From Acarospora socialis (Eukaryota > Ascomycota > Lecanoromycetes > Acarosporales > Acarosporaceae), in the NCBI GenBank assembly GCA_025617375.2, contig JAMYGW020000004.1, forward strand, positions 186,001 to 250,000: a stretch of DNA of 64,000 nt. Reading direction: 5' to 3'. Below, piece after piece: positions 23,054 to 32,980 of the stretch. The position numbers and the translations under genes were made by a program. Numbering within the stretch: the stretch's first letter is position 1; the number at the start of each line of letters is the position of its first letter. A model generated the notes under the pieces. It worked only from the letters and a program-made list of their open reading frames with translations. It had not been told where the DNA came from and did no database searches.

Positions 23054-23712
23054 CCGACATTGATTGCAGTGGATCCAACACAACTGCCCTCGTCCTAGCA
23101 GCGGGCACCAGCAGTGTGGGAGCCATGCAACTTCTGTTGCAGGCAGGAGCCAATGTCAACGCTTGGGGAGGGTCTGACAAGAAGACGCCACTACATCAGG
23201 CGGTTGGTAGACACACCAGTGAAAAGATTGTGAAGATGCTTATTGAAAGTGGGGCTGATATTGAGGCCCAGGACTCCAAGGGGGAGACGGTGCTGGTCAT
23301 AGCTGTGCGCGCAGGCAAGACCGCGAAATTACAGCTTTTGCTGGAAAGAGGAGCAAATCCTAACGCTGTCAAAGCTACAGTAACCCCTTCTGACGAATAT
23401 GTCGACGGAGTGCATTTTCAGACAGCACTTGAACTCGTCCAAGAGGCGAAGAAGACATGGAAAGGAAACGAACCCGGCTCAGATACGGTTAAAGGGCATC
23501 CACCTGGAAAATTGATGCATATTCTATATCGGGTTCGAGAGTGGGCTTGGAGGGGCTCAATTGCTTCTATCACTCGGCTCCCTCTTCCCGCGTTATGGTC
23601 CCATTGTTGTCACTCGCTCTTTCGTTCCCTCATCTGGGCGAATCTTCACATGGCAGTTGTTGGTCTCCTTCTGGTCTCTTTCTTTTACTTATCTGTCTCC
23701 TTGAGTTTATAA

Positions 23713-24046
23713 ATCACAAATGAGAGGCCATATATACCTACTTGAACTCACAAGTTCGTTTTGCGTGGTATGTAGAAAGTTGACACGTTCCGCACTTAAA
23801 TAGCGACTCGACTGGGATGAGGGTTTAGAGATCGAAATCGATAGGTTGAAACGTACATGAATAGACACTATTTACGAGCAAATACTCGGTGCAGAGGAGT
23901 TCTGGGTGTATCGGAAATGCTTGTTAACTATAGGTATGATTGGAAAGTTGCAACCAAGTTCCGACCAAGACGCCAAAAGCGCAAGCAGCAGCTCAAACCA
24001 GAAACAGGGTATCTCAACACCATTCTACCAAGCTACATACAACACG
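23713..24046. other. Intergenic, contains copy A of a dispersed repeat
   Basis: Short spacer between the ankyrin relic and the stop of the next minus-strand gene. Its only notable content is the repeat at 23897-24013. Confidence 0.5.
23897..24013 (+). repeat. Dispersed repeat, copy A
   Basis: A roughly 115-bp segment shares a 36-bp identical core (23968-24003, from AGACGCCAAAAGCGC to CTCAAACCAGAA) with 30052-30087 on the opposite strand. Looser similarity extends upstream (TTGTTAACT, GAGTnnTGGG) in the same order. Nature unknown: short interspersed element, MITE or non-coding RNA. Confidence 0.7.
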
Positions 24047-25696
24047 CTATCTCCCACCAATAAGCCTCTCATCGTCCTTCCCCCTCTCCAACGTCTTCCT
24101 CAAATACTCATTCTCCACCCTCTTCGCCTGATTCCTCCCCGCCTCTAACCTCTCCACGCCCAACTCAATATTCTCAATATGCACACTAAGCGGCACATGC
24201 GCGCGATCCCTCAACAACTCCGCCGACCCGACCCGCTCCCTCAACTCCTCGAGCTCCGCGCCCATGGCCTGCAGTTTAAGAATCGTCCCGCTGACGTGCG
24301 CCCACGCCGTGCGTCTGTACTCGCCGACCTGCTGCAGCAGCCGAAGCTGGGAGTCGTACTTACCGAGTTTGCTGCGGTTCCCACCGAGCTGGGTCCAGAG
24401 CTGGGAGAGGATTTCGTCCTTGGAGAGCTGGGCGTGGGTGTTGTCGCGGGTGGCGATACCGTGGATGACGTCGAGGCGGTCCTCAAGGTTCTGGAGGACG
24501 AGTAGGAGGGCCTGGGCTTCGGCAATGAGGCGGTGGATTTCGTCCTCGACGATGCGCGTGTGCTGGATGTATTGGTCGAGGAGGGCGTCTTCGGTGAATT
24601 TGAGGGGTTGGAAGGGCGCGAGGACGCGGTCGTTGATGAAGGATTGGATGGCGCCGCGGGAGCCGTCGCGGGGGGCGATGCCGTCGAGGACGCGCTTTGT
24701 CCAGCGCGCGGTGGCGAGGATGTTGTCGACCCCGCGCCCGACGTGACTGTTGAATTTTTGGAGGTCGTAGGAGGCGATGCGCGCGGTTTCGATGAAGCCG
24801 TCGAATTCGAGGACAAGTTCGTTCTTCGAGTGAAGTTGGCTGAAGCGCACGACTTGGCGTAGGTCTCGGATTGATGTCTCCCCTCTTTTCATGTCCAAGG
24901 GGAGTGAGACACCTCCGGCACTCTCCTCCAAGACCTCTTCGAACTTGGACTGGACCGTCATGAGCTGGTCGAATTCTACTGGTGGAGTCTGCTCGCCCTT
25001 GTAGTTGACAGAAACCGGAGAATGGCACATGGGCAGGTTGAGGAGCGAAGAACCGGGTATTCGACATATTGGCGACAGAGCTAAATAGACCGACCTAGTC
25101 AAGAGATTGCGAAGGAGAAGCATAAGGCCAAGAAGAAGGTAGATGGCAATGGCGTAAGAAATGAAGGGTTTGAGTATCTTGATAGCACCACCGAAGACAT
25201 CGAGTGTTCCACTCAGGATCGGGTGTAGTATGCCGACAACGGTGTCCACGAAGCCTTCTGACGTGCTCCTCTGCTGATCCCTTTGGGATGCCTTCTGCGT
25301 GGTTCCATTTGCGTGATTTCGGGAGGGTCGGGCAGCCCTGAGACTTGCTTGTGCTGCTGGCTTGACCGTTCGTTTTCTGGGCTGCGCCCTAGAACCTCTG
25401 CCATTTGCGTCTAGCCACGAACCATCCACACTGTCCTCATGTATCGAAGGCATAACCAACTTCGGCTCTGAACTTTCCCTAGCACTGTTTCGAGGCGTGC
25501 GACGCCTTGATGTTGTACTTGCTGGAGCGGTAATGAATTCTTCACTCGTGTTGTCGGCGAAGTTCGTGTCCTGCGCGCTCGACCCAGTGCTCCGAGGCCC
25601 TCCGTCATCGGGGTTTCCTGTATCTTCATCACTCTCAACGACCCAAGAATCCCCCAGCTGGTGCCGTGGCTGTCTCTGAGAACGTTCTCTGGCCAT
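24047..25696 (-). CDS. Fungal single-pass membrane protein with C-terminal coiled-coil region
   Basis: Single exon, 549 aa from ATG 25696 (MARERSQRQPRHQLGDSWVV); upstream codons are open but lack ATG. The first 170 residues are polar and disordered. One strong hydrophobic segment follows (FISYAIAIYLLLGLMLLLRNLL). Then comes a Cys-containing motif (ICRIPGSSLLNLPMC) and a helical, charged C-terminal domain of about 300 residues with heptad-like runs ending ENEYLRKTLERGKDDERLIGGR. The layout resembles a nuclear-envelope or ER tethering protein, but this is inference. I do not recognise a named family. It is divergent from the mitochondrial ThrRS gene with 294 bp between start codons. Confidence 0.8.
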   Translation of the reverse strand: MARERSQRQPRHQLGDSWVVESDEDTGNPDDGGPRSTGSSAQDTNFADNTSEEFITAPASTTSRRRTPRNSARESSEPKLVMPSIHEDSVDGSWLDANGRGSRAQPRKRTVKPAAQASLRAARPSRNHANGTTQKASQRDQQRSTSEGFVDTVVGILHPILSGTLDVFGGAIKILKPFISYAIAIYLLLGLMLLLRNLLTRSVYLALSPICRIPGSSLLNLPMCHSPVSVNYKGEQTPPVEFDQLMTVQSKFEEVLEESAGGVSLPLDMKRGETSIRDLRQVVRFSQLHSKNELVLEFDGFIETARIASYDLQKFNSHVGRGVDNILATARWTKRVLDGIAPRDGSRGAIQSFINDRVLAPFQPLKFTEDALLDQYIQHTRIVEDEIHRLIAEAQALLLVLQNLEDRLDVIHGIATRDNTHAQLSKDEILSQLWTQLGGNRSKLGKYDSQLRLLQQVGEYRRTAWAHVSGTILKLQAMGAELEELRERVGSAELLRDRAHVPLSVHIENIELGVERLEAGRNQAKRVENEYLRKTLERGKDDERLIGGR

Positions 25697-25917
25697 TGTA
25701 TGGGTCGCTGAATATGTCGAGGCTTCTCCCAATTGGCACCTCTAGCGAAACTGCCCGTGGGAAGTAGAAGCCTTCTATTTCGATTCAGAAAGGCCTCCGA
25801 AACAAGGACAGATAGGCCGCAATGACAGTCAAGTACCGCTCATGGAGGATAGAAATTTAGGTCGAGAGCATAACACATAATGACATGGGACCAGCCCGCA
25901 TTCCTGATAGTGAAGAG

Positions 25918-25925
25918 TGACGTCG
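25918..25925 (+). promoter_or_regulatory. CRE-like site TGACGTCG
   Basis: Seven of eight bases match the ATF/CREB palindrome TGACGTCA. It lies in the 294-bp space between two divergent start codons, 66 nt before the ThrRS ATG. Candidate only. Confidence 0.35.
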
Positions 25926-25990
25926 TCGCGTCTAAACATCCGGCTTCATGATTGGCGCTTGCCTAGCGCGCGCGTGAGCCCTCAAGTAAA

Positions 25991-27631
25991 ATGTCGAGCT
26001 ATCCCGGTCTTAACCCTGCCCTGATGCTACCACGTTGGGCACTGCGGCCATTGAACCGGTCCATACGACCAGCAAGTGCCGCCTACAAAGACGTACGATG
26101 GATCTTACCACCATCCACCCGGAAATGTTCCTGCTCCGCTCCCCGTCCATCCTCATCAGCACTAACTCTCAACACCACGACCAAACCCCCACCCACCCCA
26201 CCAGCCGACCACCGCACCCTAGGCACAGAGCAAGAGCTCTTCACCACCTCCCTCTACAGCCCCGGCTCGCCCCTTTTCCTCCCCAACGGCGCGCACATCT
26301 TCAACAAACTCCTCTCCTTCCTCCGCGCCCAATACACGCTCTTCGGCTTCCAAGAAGTCCTCACGCCGACCATCTACAAGCGCTCCCTGTGGCAACAATC
26401 CGGCCACTGGGCCAACTACAAAGATGACATGTTCGAGGTCCGCGGGCGGGGCGCGACGGGCACGAAGGAAGATGCGGAGATCGGCGAGGACGAGGAATAC
26501 GGCCTCAAACCCATGAACTGCCCGGGCCACTGCCTGCTCTTCAAATCGCAGGCGCGATCCTACAAAGACCTACCGATCCGCTACGCAGATTTCAGCGCGC
26601 TGCACCGCAACGAGATCTCCGGCGCCCTGAGCGGCCTGACGCGCGTCCGGCGCTTCCACCAGGACGACGGGCACATTTTCTGCCGACCGGGGCAGATTGC
26701 AGAGGAGATTTCCAGAACGCTCCAGTTTGTGGCCATGGTCTACGATACGTTTAAACTAGGGCCTTACAAGCTTGTTCTGTCAACGAGACCAGAGGACCAC
26801 TACATTGGCAGCATCGACGAATGGAACCGCGCCGAGGCGCAACTGACGCAGGCGCTCGACAGCAGCGGCCAGACGTGGACGGTCAACCCGGGCGACGGCG
26901 CCTTCTACGGGCCGAAGATAGATATCATCCTCACGGATTCAGACGGGAAAGAACACCAGACCGCCACCATCCAGCTCGATTTCCAGCTGCCGCAGCGCTT
27001 CGAGCTGGAATACACGGCGCCCGCGCCGAAACTCGAAGCAAAGGGGACCAGCGTCCTCGGTACGGCCGACGATGCGGCGAAAGAGAAGTCCGGACCAGTC
27101 ACGCCCGTCATCATCCATCGTGCCATCTTTGGCTCGCTGGAGCGCTTCATGGCCCTCCTGATCGAACACCACAAGGGCCGCTGGCCCTTCTGGCTCAGTC
27201 CGCGGCAGGGCATCATCATCGCCGTGAGCGGCCAGGTTCCGGATCTAGACGACGCTGTGCGCACTCAGGCCCAGGCGCTTTCGGGTGGTCTGCTAAGCCC
27301 GGGAGGCGACGACAGAGACGGTGCTATAATCAGACCCAGGCCGCTCGACGAAACGGTCTTCCAGGTCGATTGCGATGTCAGTAGAAGCTCGTTCGCGAAG
27401 AAGATCTCGGATGCGAAGAGGTTGAGGTATAATCTTGTTTTGGTGAGGGGGAAGCGGAACCTGGAGGAGGGGACAATGGATCTTGATGTGAGTGGGCAGC
27501 CGGATGCAGAGGGGACCAAGAAGATCATAGAGGAGGTCGTGGGGAGGGAGGTGGGTGATATGCGGAAGGTGACGATCGAGTGTGGGAAGGTGGAGGAGGT
27601 GATGCGGAGGTTGAGTAGGGCGTACTTGTAA
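25991..27631 (+). CDS. MST1: Mitochondrial threonyl-tRNA synthetase
   Basis: Intronless, 546 aa. It charges mitochondrial tRNA(Thr). The N-terminus is basic and Ser/Arg-rich (LMLPRWALRPLNRSIRPASA) as in a mitochondrial presequence. There is no TGS or second editing domain: the class II catalytic core begins at about residue 75 (FTTSLYSPGSPLFLPNGAHI). Motif 1 and its surroundings include YTLFGFQEVLTPTIYKRSLW. The zinc-binding Cys is in YGLKPMNCPGHCLLF, motif 2 in LTRVRRFHQDDGHIFC, and motif 3 in HRAIFGSLERFMALLIEH followed by GRWPFWLSPRQ. A His_anticodon domain ends the protein. Size and lack of the editing module match yeast Mst1, while the cytosolic enzyme is longer. ATG 25991 is the first in frame. 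Confidence 0.95.
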   Translation: MSSYPGLNPALMLPRWALRPLNRSIRPASAAYKDVRWILPPSTRKCSCSAPRPSSSALTLNTTTKPPPTPPADHRTLGTEQELFTTSLYSPGSPLFLPNGAHIFNKLLSFLRAQYTLFGFQEVLTPTIYKRSLWQQSGHWANYKDDMFEVRGRGATGTKEDAEIGEDEEYGLKPMNCPGHCLLFKSQARSYKDLPIRYADFSALHRNEISGALSGLTRVRRFHQDDGHIFCRPGQIAEEISRTLQFVAMVYDTFKLGPYKLVLSTRPEDHYIGSIDEWNRAEAQLTQALDSSGQTWTVNPGDGAFYGPKIDIILTDSDGKEHQTATIQLDFQLPQRFELEYTAPAPKLEAKGTSVLGTADDAAKEKSGPVTPVIIHRAIFGSLERFMALLIEHHKGRWPFWLSPRQGIIIAVSGQVPDLDDAVRTQAQALSGGLLSPGGDDRDGAIIRPRPLDETVFQVDCDVSRSSFAKKISDAKRLRYNLVLVRGKRNLEEGTMDLDVSGQPDAEGTKKIIEEVVGREVGDMRKVTIECGKVEEVMRRLSRAYL

Positions 27632-27860
27632 GAACAAATCAATAGCAGGCAGATATGTGAAACATGTCGTCTCAATGCTGGCATAATCTTTGGGCTCACA
27701 CGTAGCTGGGTAGTTATGCATGGATGGGAACATCAGCTGAGTCTGGAGCGCGTTTCCCTATGCCAAGCTCCTCCCATTCCATTACCGCTCATATCTAAAT
27801 CTTCGACAACCCTTTCGCCATCTCACTAGCACCGTCAGCACACACCCTCCCACAACCCCC

Positions 27861-29036
27861 TCACCTCGCCAAACTCACCTTCTCCAAATCCGCAATCTTC
27901 AGCACGGCCTTCCCGAAATTCTCCCCCTTCAACATACCCAACAAGCCCTCAACCGCATGGTCAATCCCGTCCGTGATGCTCATCTGGGCCTTGAAGGTGC
28001 CGTCGTGGATCCACTTCTGCACGTTCTTCTGGTGCTCGGCCGTGTACTTGGGGCCCATGTCCGGGTCGCCGACGATGAAGCCGCGGATGGTGAGCCGCTT
28101 GGTCACGGTGTACGTCATGTTCTTCACGCCGTATACTTGGTCCGGCGTGGCGTTGTATTGGGAAATCATGCCGCAGCAGACTGTGAGACGCGGGAAGGAG
28201 GGGGCGCTGTTAATTTATGGGACTTGGTACTGGTAGGATGGAGGAGACGAGAGGGGTGGGGGTGTGTAGGGGAAGTACGTACTGACGCGACCGAAGTTAT
28301 TCATGGCCTCGAGGGCGGCGTCGAGGTGCTCGCCGCCGACGTTCTCGTAGTAGATGTCGATGCCGTTCGGGGCGAGTTTCCGCAGGGCTTCGCTCGGCTT
28401 GATCTTCTTGTAATTGAAGCCCTCGTCGAAGTTGAGTTCTTTCTTAATGAAGTCCAGCTTGTCGTCGCTGCCCACGCTACCGATAACCTTCAAGCCTTCG
28501 TGTTTCGCGAGCTGGCCCACCAGCTGCCCGACGGCACCGGAGGCAGCAGAGATGAAGATTGTCTCGCCCTTCTTGGGCGCGCCGATGGCGTAGAAACTCG
28601 AGTAGGCCGTCAACCCGGGCATGCCCAGGGCGCCGATGAAGAGCTTGGGGTCGAGGTTGTACGGGTTGTCCAGTTTCCGCATCATGTTGTTCACAATGTA
28701 CTCCGAGACGACTGAGTACTCTTCCGTTCCGAGCATTCCCGCCACGATCTCGCCTTCCTTGAACTTGGGGTTGTCGGATTTCAGCACCTTCGCGACGGCG
28801 CTGTTGGTGATTGGTTTGCCGAGTTCGAAGGGAGGGGAGTAGGATTTTGTCCCTGGGGCACGCATGCGACCACGCTGGTAGGGGTCGAAGGAGACGTAGT
28901 AGTTTTTCGTGATCAGGCCGTTCTTGGGGGGTTCTTGGTTGAGGTCGAAGTCCCGAGCTTCAACCGCCAGATCTTTCCCAGGGACGGGCCATCCGGTAGG
29001 GACATTTTTGAAGATGAGACCTTTGTTTTGAACCAT
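27861..29036 (-). CDS. Medium-chain NADP-dependent alkenal/one reductase (zinc-less MDR)
   Basis: Exons 29036-28283 and 28180-27861 give 357 aa; the 102-nt intron splits an Ile codon and joins GRV to CCGMISQYN. The protein belongs to the leukotriene B4/prostaglandin reductase and CurA group of medium-chain dehydrogenases. It shows FDPYQRGRM near residue 50, the nucleotide motif ISAASGAVGQLVGQLAK, IGSVGSDDKL, IDIYYENVGGEHLDAALE and the C-terminal GLLGMLKGENFGKAVLKIA. Such enzymes reduce the C=C bond of alpha,beta-unsaturated carbonyls. Catalytic zinc ligands are absent, as usual. The last codons contain a perfect GTGAGT donor; splicing there to 27818 would give a slightly different tail ending at 27795. 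Confidence 0.92.
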
Positions 29037-29162
29037 GTCGTAGATGTTGTGAGCTTGTGAAAGAGATGAAGGAGATAACTCGGATTAGGCGGAATCAAGC
29101 ACTGTGATGGTAAAGATTCTGATACTTTATAGATACGCCGACAGATAGCAAGACGTTATAAG

Positions 29163-29198
29163 GGCAGTTCTGGAGGCAGTTCTGGAGGCAGTTCTGGG
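29163..29198. repeat. 12-bp tandem repeat, three copies
   Basis: GGCAGTTCTGGA is repeated three times head to tail with one change at the end, about 130 bp upstream of the reductase start codon. Confidence 0.85.
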
Positions 29199-30042
29199 AA
29201 GGATTTCTAATCAATTGTTTTTTGAACTCTGTAAGAATAGAAACCTCGAGTTACGTGCGAAGCAATGGTAGTTTGTTTGGTAGCGATTCATCACAGACGG
29301 CGTGGAAGCCTCGGCCAGACGTCATGCCGATGCGTTCTCCATTTTTGGCGTCATCCCGTTAGGCTATCGGAAGTGCACTTCCTGATGAAGGGATGGGACG
29401 CAGGAGCTGCGAGGAACGACCCGGTCGCGGAGTGGCGCGGCTACGAGAGCTTTTCGAGACCATTGGCTGCTAACACCAAGGTAGGGTGTCGAACCTGGAA
29501 GTGTTGAGAAACTTGAGACTGCGTTTTGGCGCGCTTGGGTAGCCCTACTTATCGATGCCTCGGCACGGCATGCTCCGTTCATGCATAATTCTCCTGCGTC
29601 GAAATGGTGGGGCAGGCTGGGAAACCGAAGTACGTTGTATGAGATCGGACCAGTCATTGTACAGGCCGGTGTAAGGAGCGGAAATTACAACGTAGGAGTG
29701 CAAGTGTAGACGAAGCACAAGAGAACACAGCTCAGTCCTAGTTTACACTGTAGGGCTGCAACGGCATGTGACGATATTGCGACAATATATGACCAGATTC
29801 CTGAGCTGAAGGACTTCATTATCAAACATTAACGAAGGCGGAACCCATAGGTGGTGCTAATAGCTCTCTATGAGGCGCCAGTGAGTCCCTTATACATAAA
29901 AGAGTCGAAATCTCAGATCTGTCTGATCTAATGGAGGCCGCGGGCTCGATCCCCTTCTGAGCCATAGAGTTCCCATTTTGTTGTTTGGGAAGCTCTTCCT
30001 ATCAAGGATTAGATGTAAGGGTAAAAGGAGGGGTGGAATGAC

Positions 30043-30139
30043 GATACTCTGTTCTGGTTTGAGCTGCTGCTTGCGCTTTTGGCGTCTCGGTCGAATAAAG
30101 GTCGCAAGTTTTCAGAGTTAACAACCACTCCCAATACTC
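30043..30139 (-). repeat. Dispersed repeat, copy B
   Basis: Reverse-strand partner of 23897-24013, with the 36-bp identical core at 30052-30087 and shared flanking words in the same order. It lies just downstream of the HNH gene. Confidence 0.7.
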
Positions 30140-30185
30140 CCATATATTTTTGGCACGATTATATATGCGTATCCGAGAATGATGA

Positions 30186-31175
30186 CTAGGGTGCCGATTG
30201 ATGGATCTTCCACGGTTCGAGACGACTGGACAACTCGAATTCCATTCTTTTTGCAGCCATCGGGCCGTTCTGTATCTCCTCGACCATATCTGTACCAGGG
30301 GGGAAGTCGTGCTCGAAGATGGGCTCACCAACTCCCCTCATATTAGCAAGGACTGACTGCTTGAAATGCCATCGCAGAAGCTCATCCACTGGGCGGTCTG
30401 GGTTGTTCAAGAAGCTCTGGTCCAGTTGTCTGCCGGCTATGTTCAGTCCACCGTGCACAAAGAAGACGACCTTATACTTATCCTACGAATAACCATTAGC
30501 CATTTCAATCTTTTAGGAAAGAAGACTTACATACATCAGGGTTGATCGAGACATAACAACTGTCAAATAACTGATGAATGTCACTCCTGAGCAATAGACC
30601 ATTTTGGACCGAGTTTATCGCTCCTCCGTTCGCTGGCAGCTTTGTGATATATTTATCATAGTCGTGGGCTGTCCAGTATTCTTGCTGCGCCAGCGGGAAA
30701 ACATGCGCTGCTTCAAATCCTGTCCAGAACCCATACCTAGCACTTAGCACTTCTTGGCCCGATATGATGCAGCGCCCATCTCGTAGACGAACAGCGTCTC
30801 GGAAGGCATGAGTGGGCGTTCCACTGGACCGCGAAACCGTGCGGAACAGCCAGGGCTCATCAGTAACTGAGATTGAACCTGTTTCATTCATAACTCAGCG
30901 ACCAAATCATAAAATGAACCATTTGATAGAAACTCACCTCTAGTCACAATGTAATAGCTCCCAGGTAGAAGGGGAGTATCATCTTCCGGGACTTTGGCAT
31001 TGGCGGCATTCCACAGATAGTAGGTGCCGTCGACTGTGATTATAATATTTATCATTGCGTAAAGGTTCGCGTTTGTGACACCATTTGTGAGGATTAAACC
31101 TCCGAGCACCGCCGTTGGGTTGTCAAAATCATAAAAATGGACGTTTCGCCCGGCTGAACGGTCGTTGGCCGGCAT
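30186..31175 (-). CDS. Fungal HNH-nuclease-domain protein
   Basis: Three exons, 31175-30938, 30878-30535 and 30482-30186, give 292 aa with consistent phases (introns 59 and 52 nt). The N-terminal domain (GRNVHFYDFDNPTAVLGGL, PEDDTPLLPGSYYIVTRG) is the usual partner of this fungal HNH family. The nuclease part contains FRDAVRLRDGRCIISG, EAAHVFPLAQQEYW with the first catalytic His, then INSVQNGLLLRSDIHQLFD with the Asn and second His. A conserved C-terminal block (DQSFLNNPDRPVDELLRWHFKQ, GEPIFEHDFPPG) completes it. The family is widespread and expanded in filamentous fungi; its biological target is unknown. It looks intact. It is divergent from the SDR gene with 225 bp between starts. Confidence 0.9.
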
Positions 31176-31400
31176 GATAGGAATTGTGGCATTGAAATAA
31201 TTCGAAGAAGCTTGCTTAGACTTGAGGCAGCATGGGAAGCTTTTCGCAATTCGCTCAGTTTCTCGGCCCAGTTAAGTATATCTGGGCTCTGCAGTTTGCG
31301 TGACTCCGTAAGGTGGGATGGAGGGGTTGTCGAACGAACCCCACGTTCGAAGCGACTTGGGTTATTCGGGAAACCGAGCGCATCTCCTTCGGTCATAACG

Positions 31401-32303
31401 ATGCACATCAATGATCGAACATTCATCGTATCCGGTGGGTAAGTACCCAACCATGACACAATCCCCCAGGTAGCCTCTAACTTTTTGGTCCCAGGGCTTC
31501 CGGCCTCGGCCGAGCAACCGTCAGGACGCTGTACGAAGTTGGAGGCTATGTCTCAGTATTGGACATGAATGAGGAGTTGGGCAATTCACTAGTTGAAGAA
31601 TTCGGGGCCGAAAGACTGAAGTACTTCCGAACAGACGTCTCAAGTACCGAGAGCATTGCGGCAGCCGTGAAGGGATCGGTGGAATGGGCCAAACACACGG
31701 GCAAGGAGCTTGGAGGCGTTGTTGCGGCGGCAGGAGTTGCAAATCCAAGCAAAGTACGTTCTCGGTCGACTACTGCTTTGTTTCTCCGGACTCTGACGGT
31801 ACGTCCAGATCATCGATCGGAACGGGGAACCCTTCGATCTCGATGGCTTCGACTTCGTCATGAACATCAACGTCCGCGGCACCATCGATCTCGTTCGACA
31901 AGCGCTTCGTCACCTCACCAAAGTGCGGCCTCTCGAACCAGACGGCGAACGAGGCGTTGTGATCCTCGTGTCGTCCTCCGCCGCATTTGACGGCCAACCG
32001 GGCCAAGTCGCTTACTCCGCCAGCAAAGGCGCTATAGCGTCTCTTACCCTTCCTTTGACGCGCGATCTTGCGAGGTACGGCATCCGCGTCGTCACGATAG
32101 CGCCGAGCTTGTTCGACTCCGGTATGACGGCCATGATGAGTGACAAGGTTAGAGGAAGCTTGCTTAGGGTTATGGAGTTCCCGGCGAGACCGGGCAAGCC
32201 GGAGGAGTTTGCGAGGATGGTGAAGGATAGTCTGGAGAATGTGATGCTGAATGGGGTTGTGCTTAGACTAGATGGCGGGATGAGAATGCCTAGTAAGATG
32301 TAG
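31401..32303 (+). CDS. HSD10-like short-chain dehydrogenase (type-2 3-hydroxyacyl-CoA DH), possible PTS1
   Basis: Exons 31401-31438, 31495-31753 and 31809-32303 give 263 aa (introns 56 and 55 nt). The first exon supplies beta-1 of the Rossmann fold, and splicing creates the NAD motif SGGASGLGRAT. Further marks are FRTDVSS (cofactor pocket), VVAAAGVANPSK, FVMNINVRGTIDLVRQAL, ILVSSSAAFDGQPGQVAYSASKGAI with the Ser-Tyr-Lys catalytic set, and VVTIAPSLFDSGM. Overall similarity is to human HSD17B10-type 3-hydroxyacyl-CoA dehydrogenases of fatty-acid and isoleucine breakdown. The last three residues are Ser-Lys-Met, an acceptable PTS1, suggesting a peroxisomal location; this is inference. Confidence 0.9.
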
Positions 32304-32980
32304 AAAGTCGGACTTCAATGATTGTATATTCACACTATTGGATTGAGTTACAGAGTATAGTTTTGAGTCGTAAATGAATGCCGATGGAGCATCCCATTAC
32401 GTCAAAATACCAACGAGACGTATTTTAAGCCAAAGTCGGCTGTGTTACATGGAGGTCTCCATAACACACTGTTTAAGGATAAGAGGGAGTCTATTCGACA
32501 AAAAGGCATAAACTTGCGGAGTACTTCATCCATACATTGTCTCGACGATGAGCAACGACGGCATCCATTAACGACCTGGACCATAACTCAAAGAGACGAC
32601 GTTGTTTCCGGAGGAAAAAAAGGTGCCCGTCACCGCAGTCTCCAGCGCTGTATCGGTGATGGTCTCAGAGATGAAAGGTATAGACTGCTTTCCAAGGCTT
32701 ATGTGGTGTTGATATGCATCTTAGCCGGGCTCTGGCACCATCTGATACCATCTCTGTCGATGGGTCCCAGTATCCGGCAGGCAGGCCTTCCTTCTTCACA
32801 TCCCGAAAAACAGTGATACGTACGTCATGTTTGCAATTGACTATAGCAGTGCTGGTAGCTCGCACATAGATGCACAATGAGTGGGTGAAAGTACACTTGA
32901 CGGTAGATAGTTGACAATGTCCTACCAAGCAGTGCCTTCCTTTCTTCAAATATATACATAAGAAACCTCGAGCAAGTTCC
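32304..32980. other. Intergenic (convergent 3' ends)
   Basis: About 680 bp between the stops of the SDR and SDH4 genes. No recognisable coding or RNA feature. Confidence 0.5.

Larger units (their letters stand above)
19036..23712 (+). pseudogene. Relic of NACHT/ankyrin STAND (NLR-like) gene
   Basis: The region begins with an intact-looking N-terminal domain of fungal STAND proteins (MADPFSIAGSGVGVISLGLT; 19036-19257) that runs into TGA. Homology continues in frame past it (QNLKKKLTKIRRATPDKPGEK, 19294 on). The NACHT part is riddled with stops; a Walker B-like FRIFIVVDVLNECSEN survives at about 20370-20420. Ankyrin repeats follow in pieces (about 21700-22620), then an open stretch from 22627 with seven or so repeats such as TALMLAAAKGHTSVFKLLLEHGA. 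The C-terminal tail is hydrophobic. Many stops are TGA where Arg is expected in ankyrin repeats (for example AA-stop-Y at 22308), consistent with CGA to TGA change. A solo LTR splits the gene at 20459. Intact relatives act in fungal self/non-self recognition and cell death; this copy cannot make a full protein. The last 361 codons might still be expressed. Confidence 0.85.
29037..30185. other. Intergenic with small repeats
   Basis: About 1.15 kb. Contents: a 12-bp triplicate at 29163-29198 close to the reductase promoter, and copy B of the dispersed repeat (30043-30139). A tRNA-like but unpaired stretch near 29944-29972 was rejected. No supported gene. Confidence 0.5.

Noticed and set aside
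27957-28715. 252-codon plus-strand frame opposite the medium-chain reductase
   Set aside because: Antisense shadow; no similarity to any family and it spans the reductase intron.
29364-29657. 97-codon minus-strand open frame
   Set aside because: No recognisable motif, no support from composition or neighbours.
29944-29972. tRNA-like B-box (GGGCTCGATCCC)
   Set aside because: The T-stem pairs at only three of five positions, and no matching A-box, D-arm or acceptor strand was found at the proper distance on either strand.
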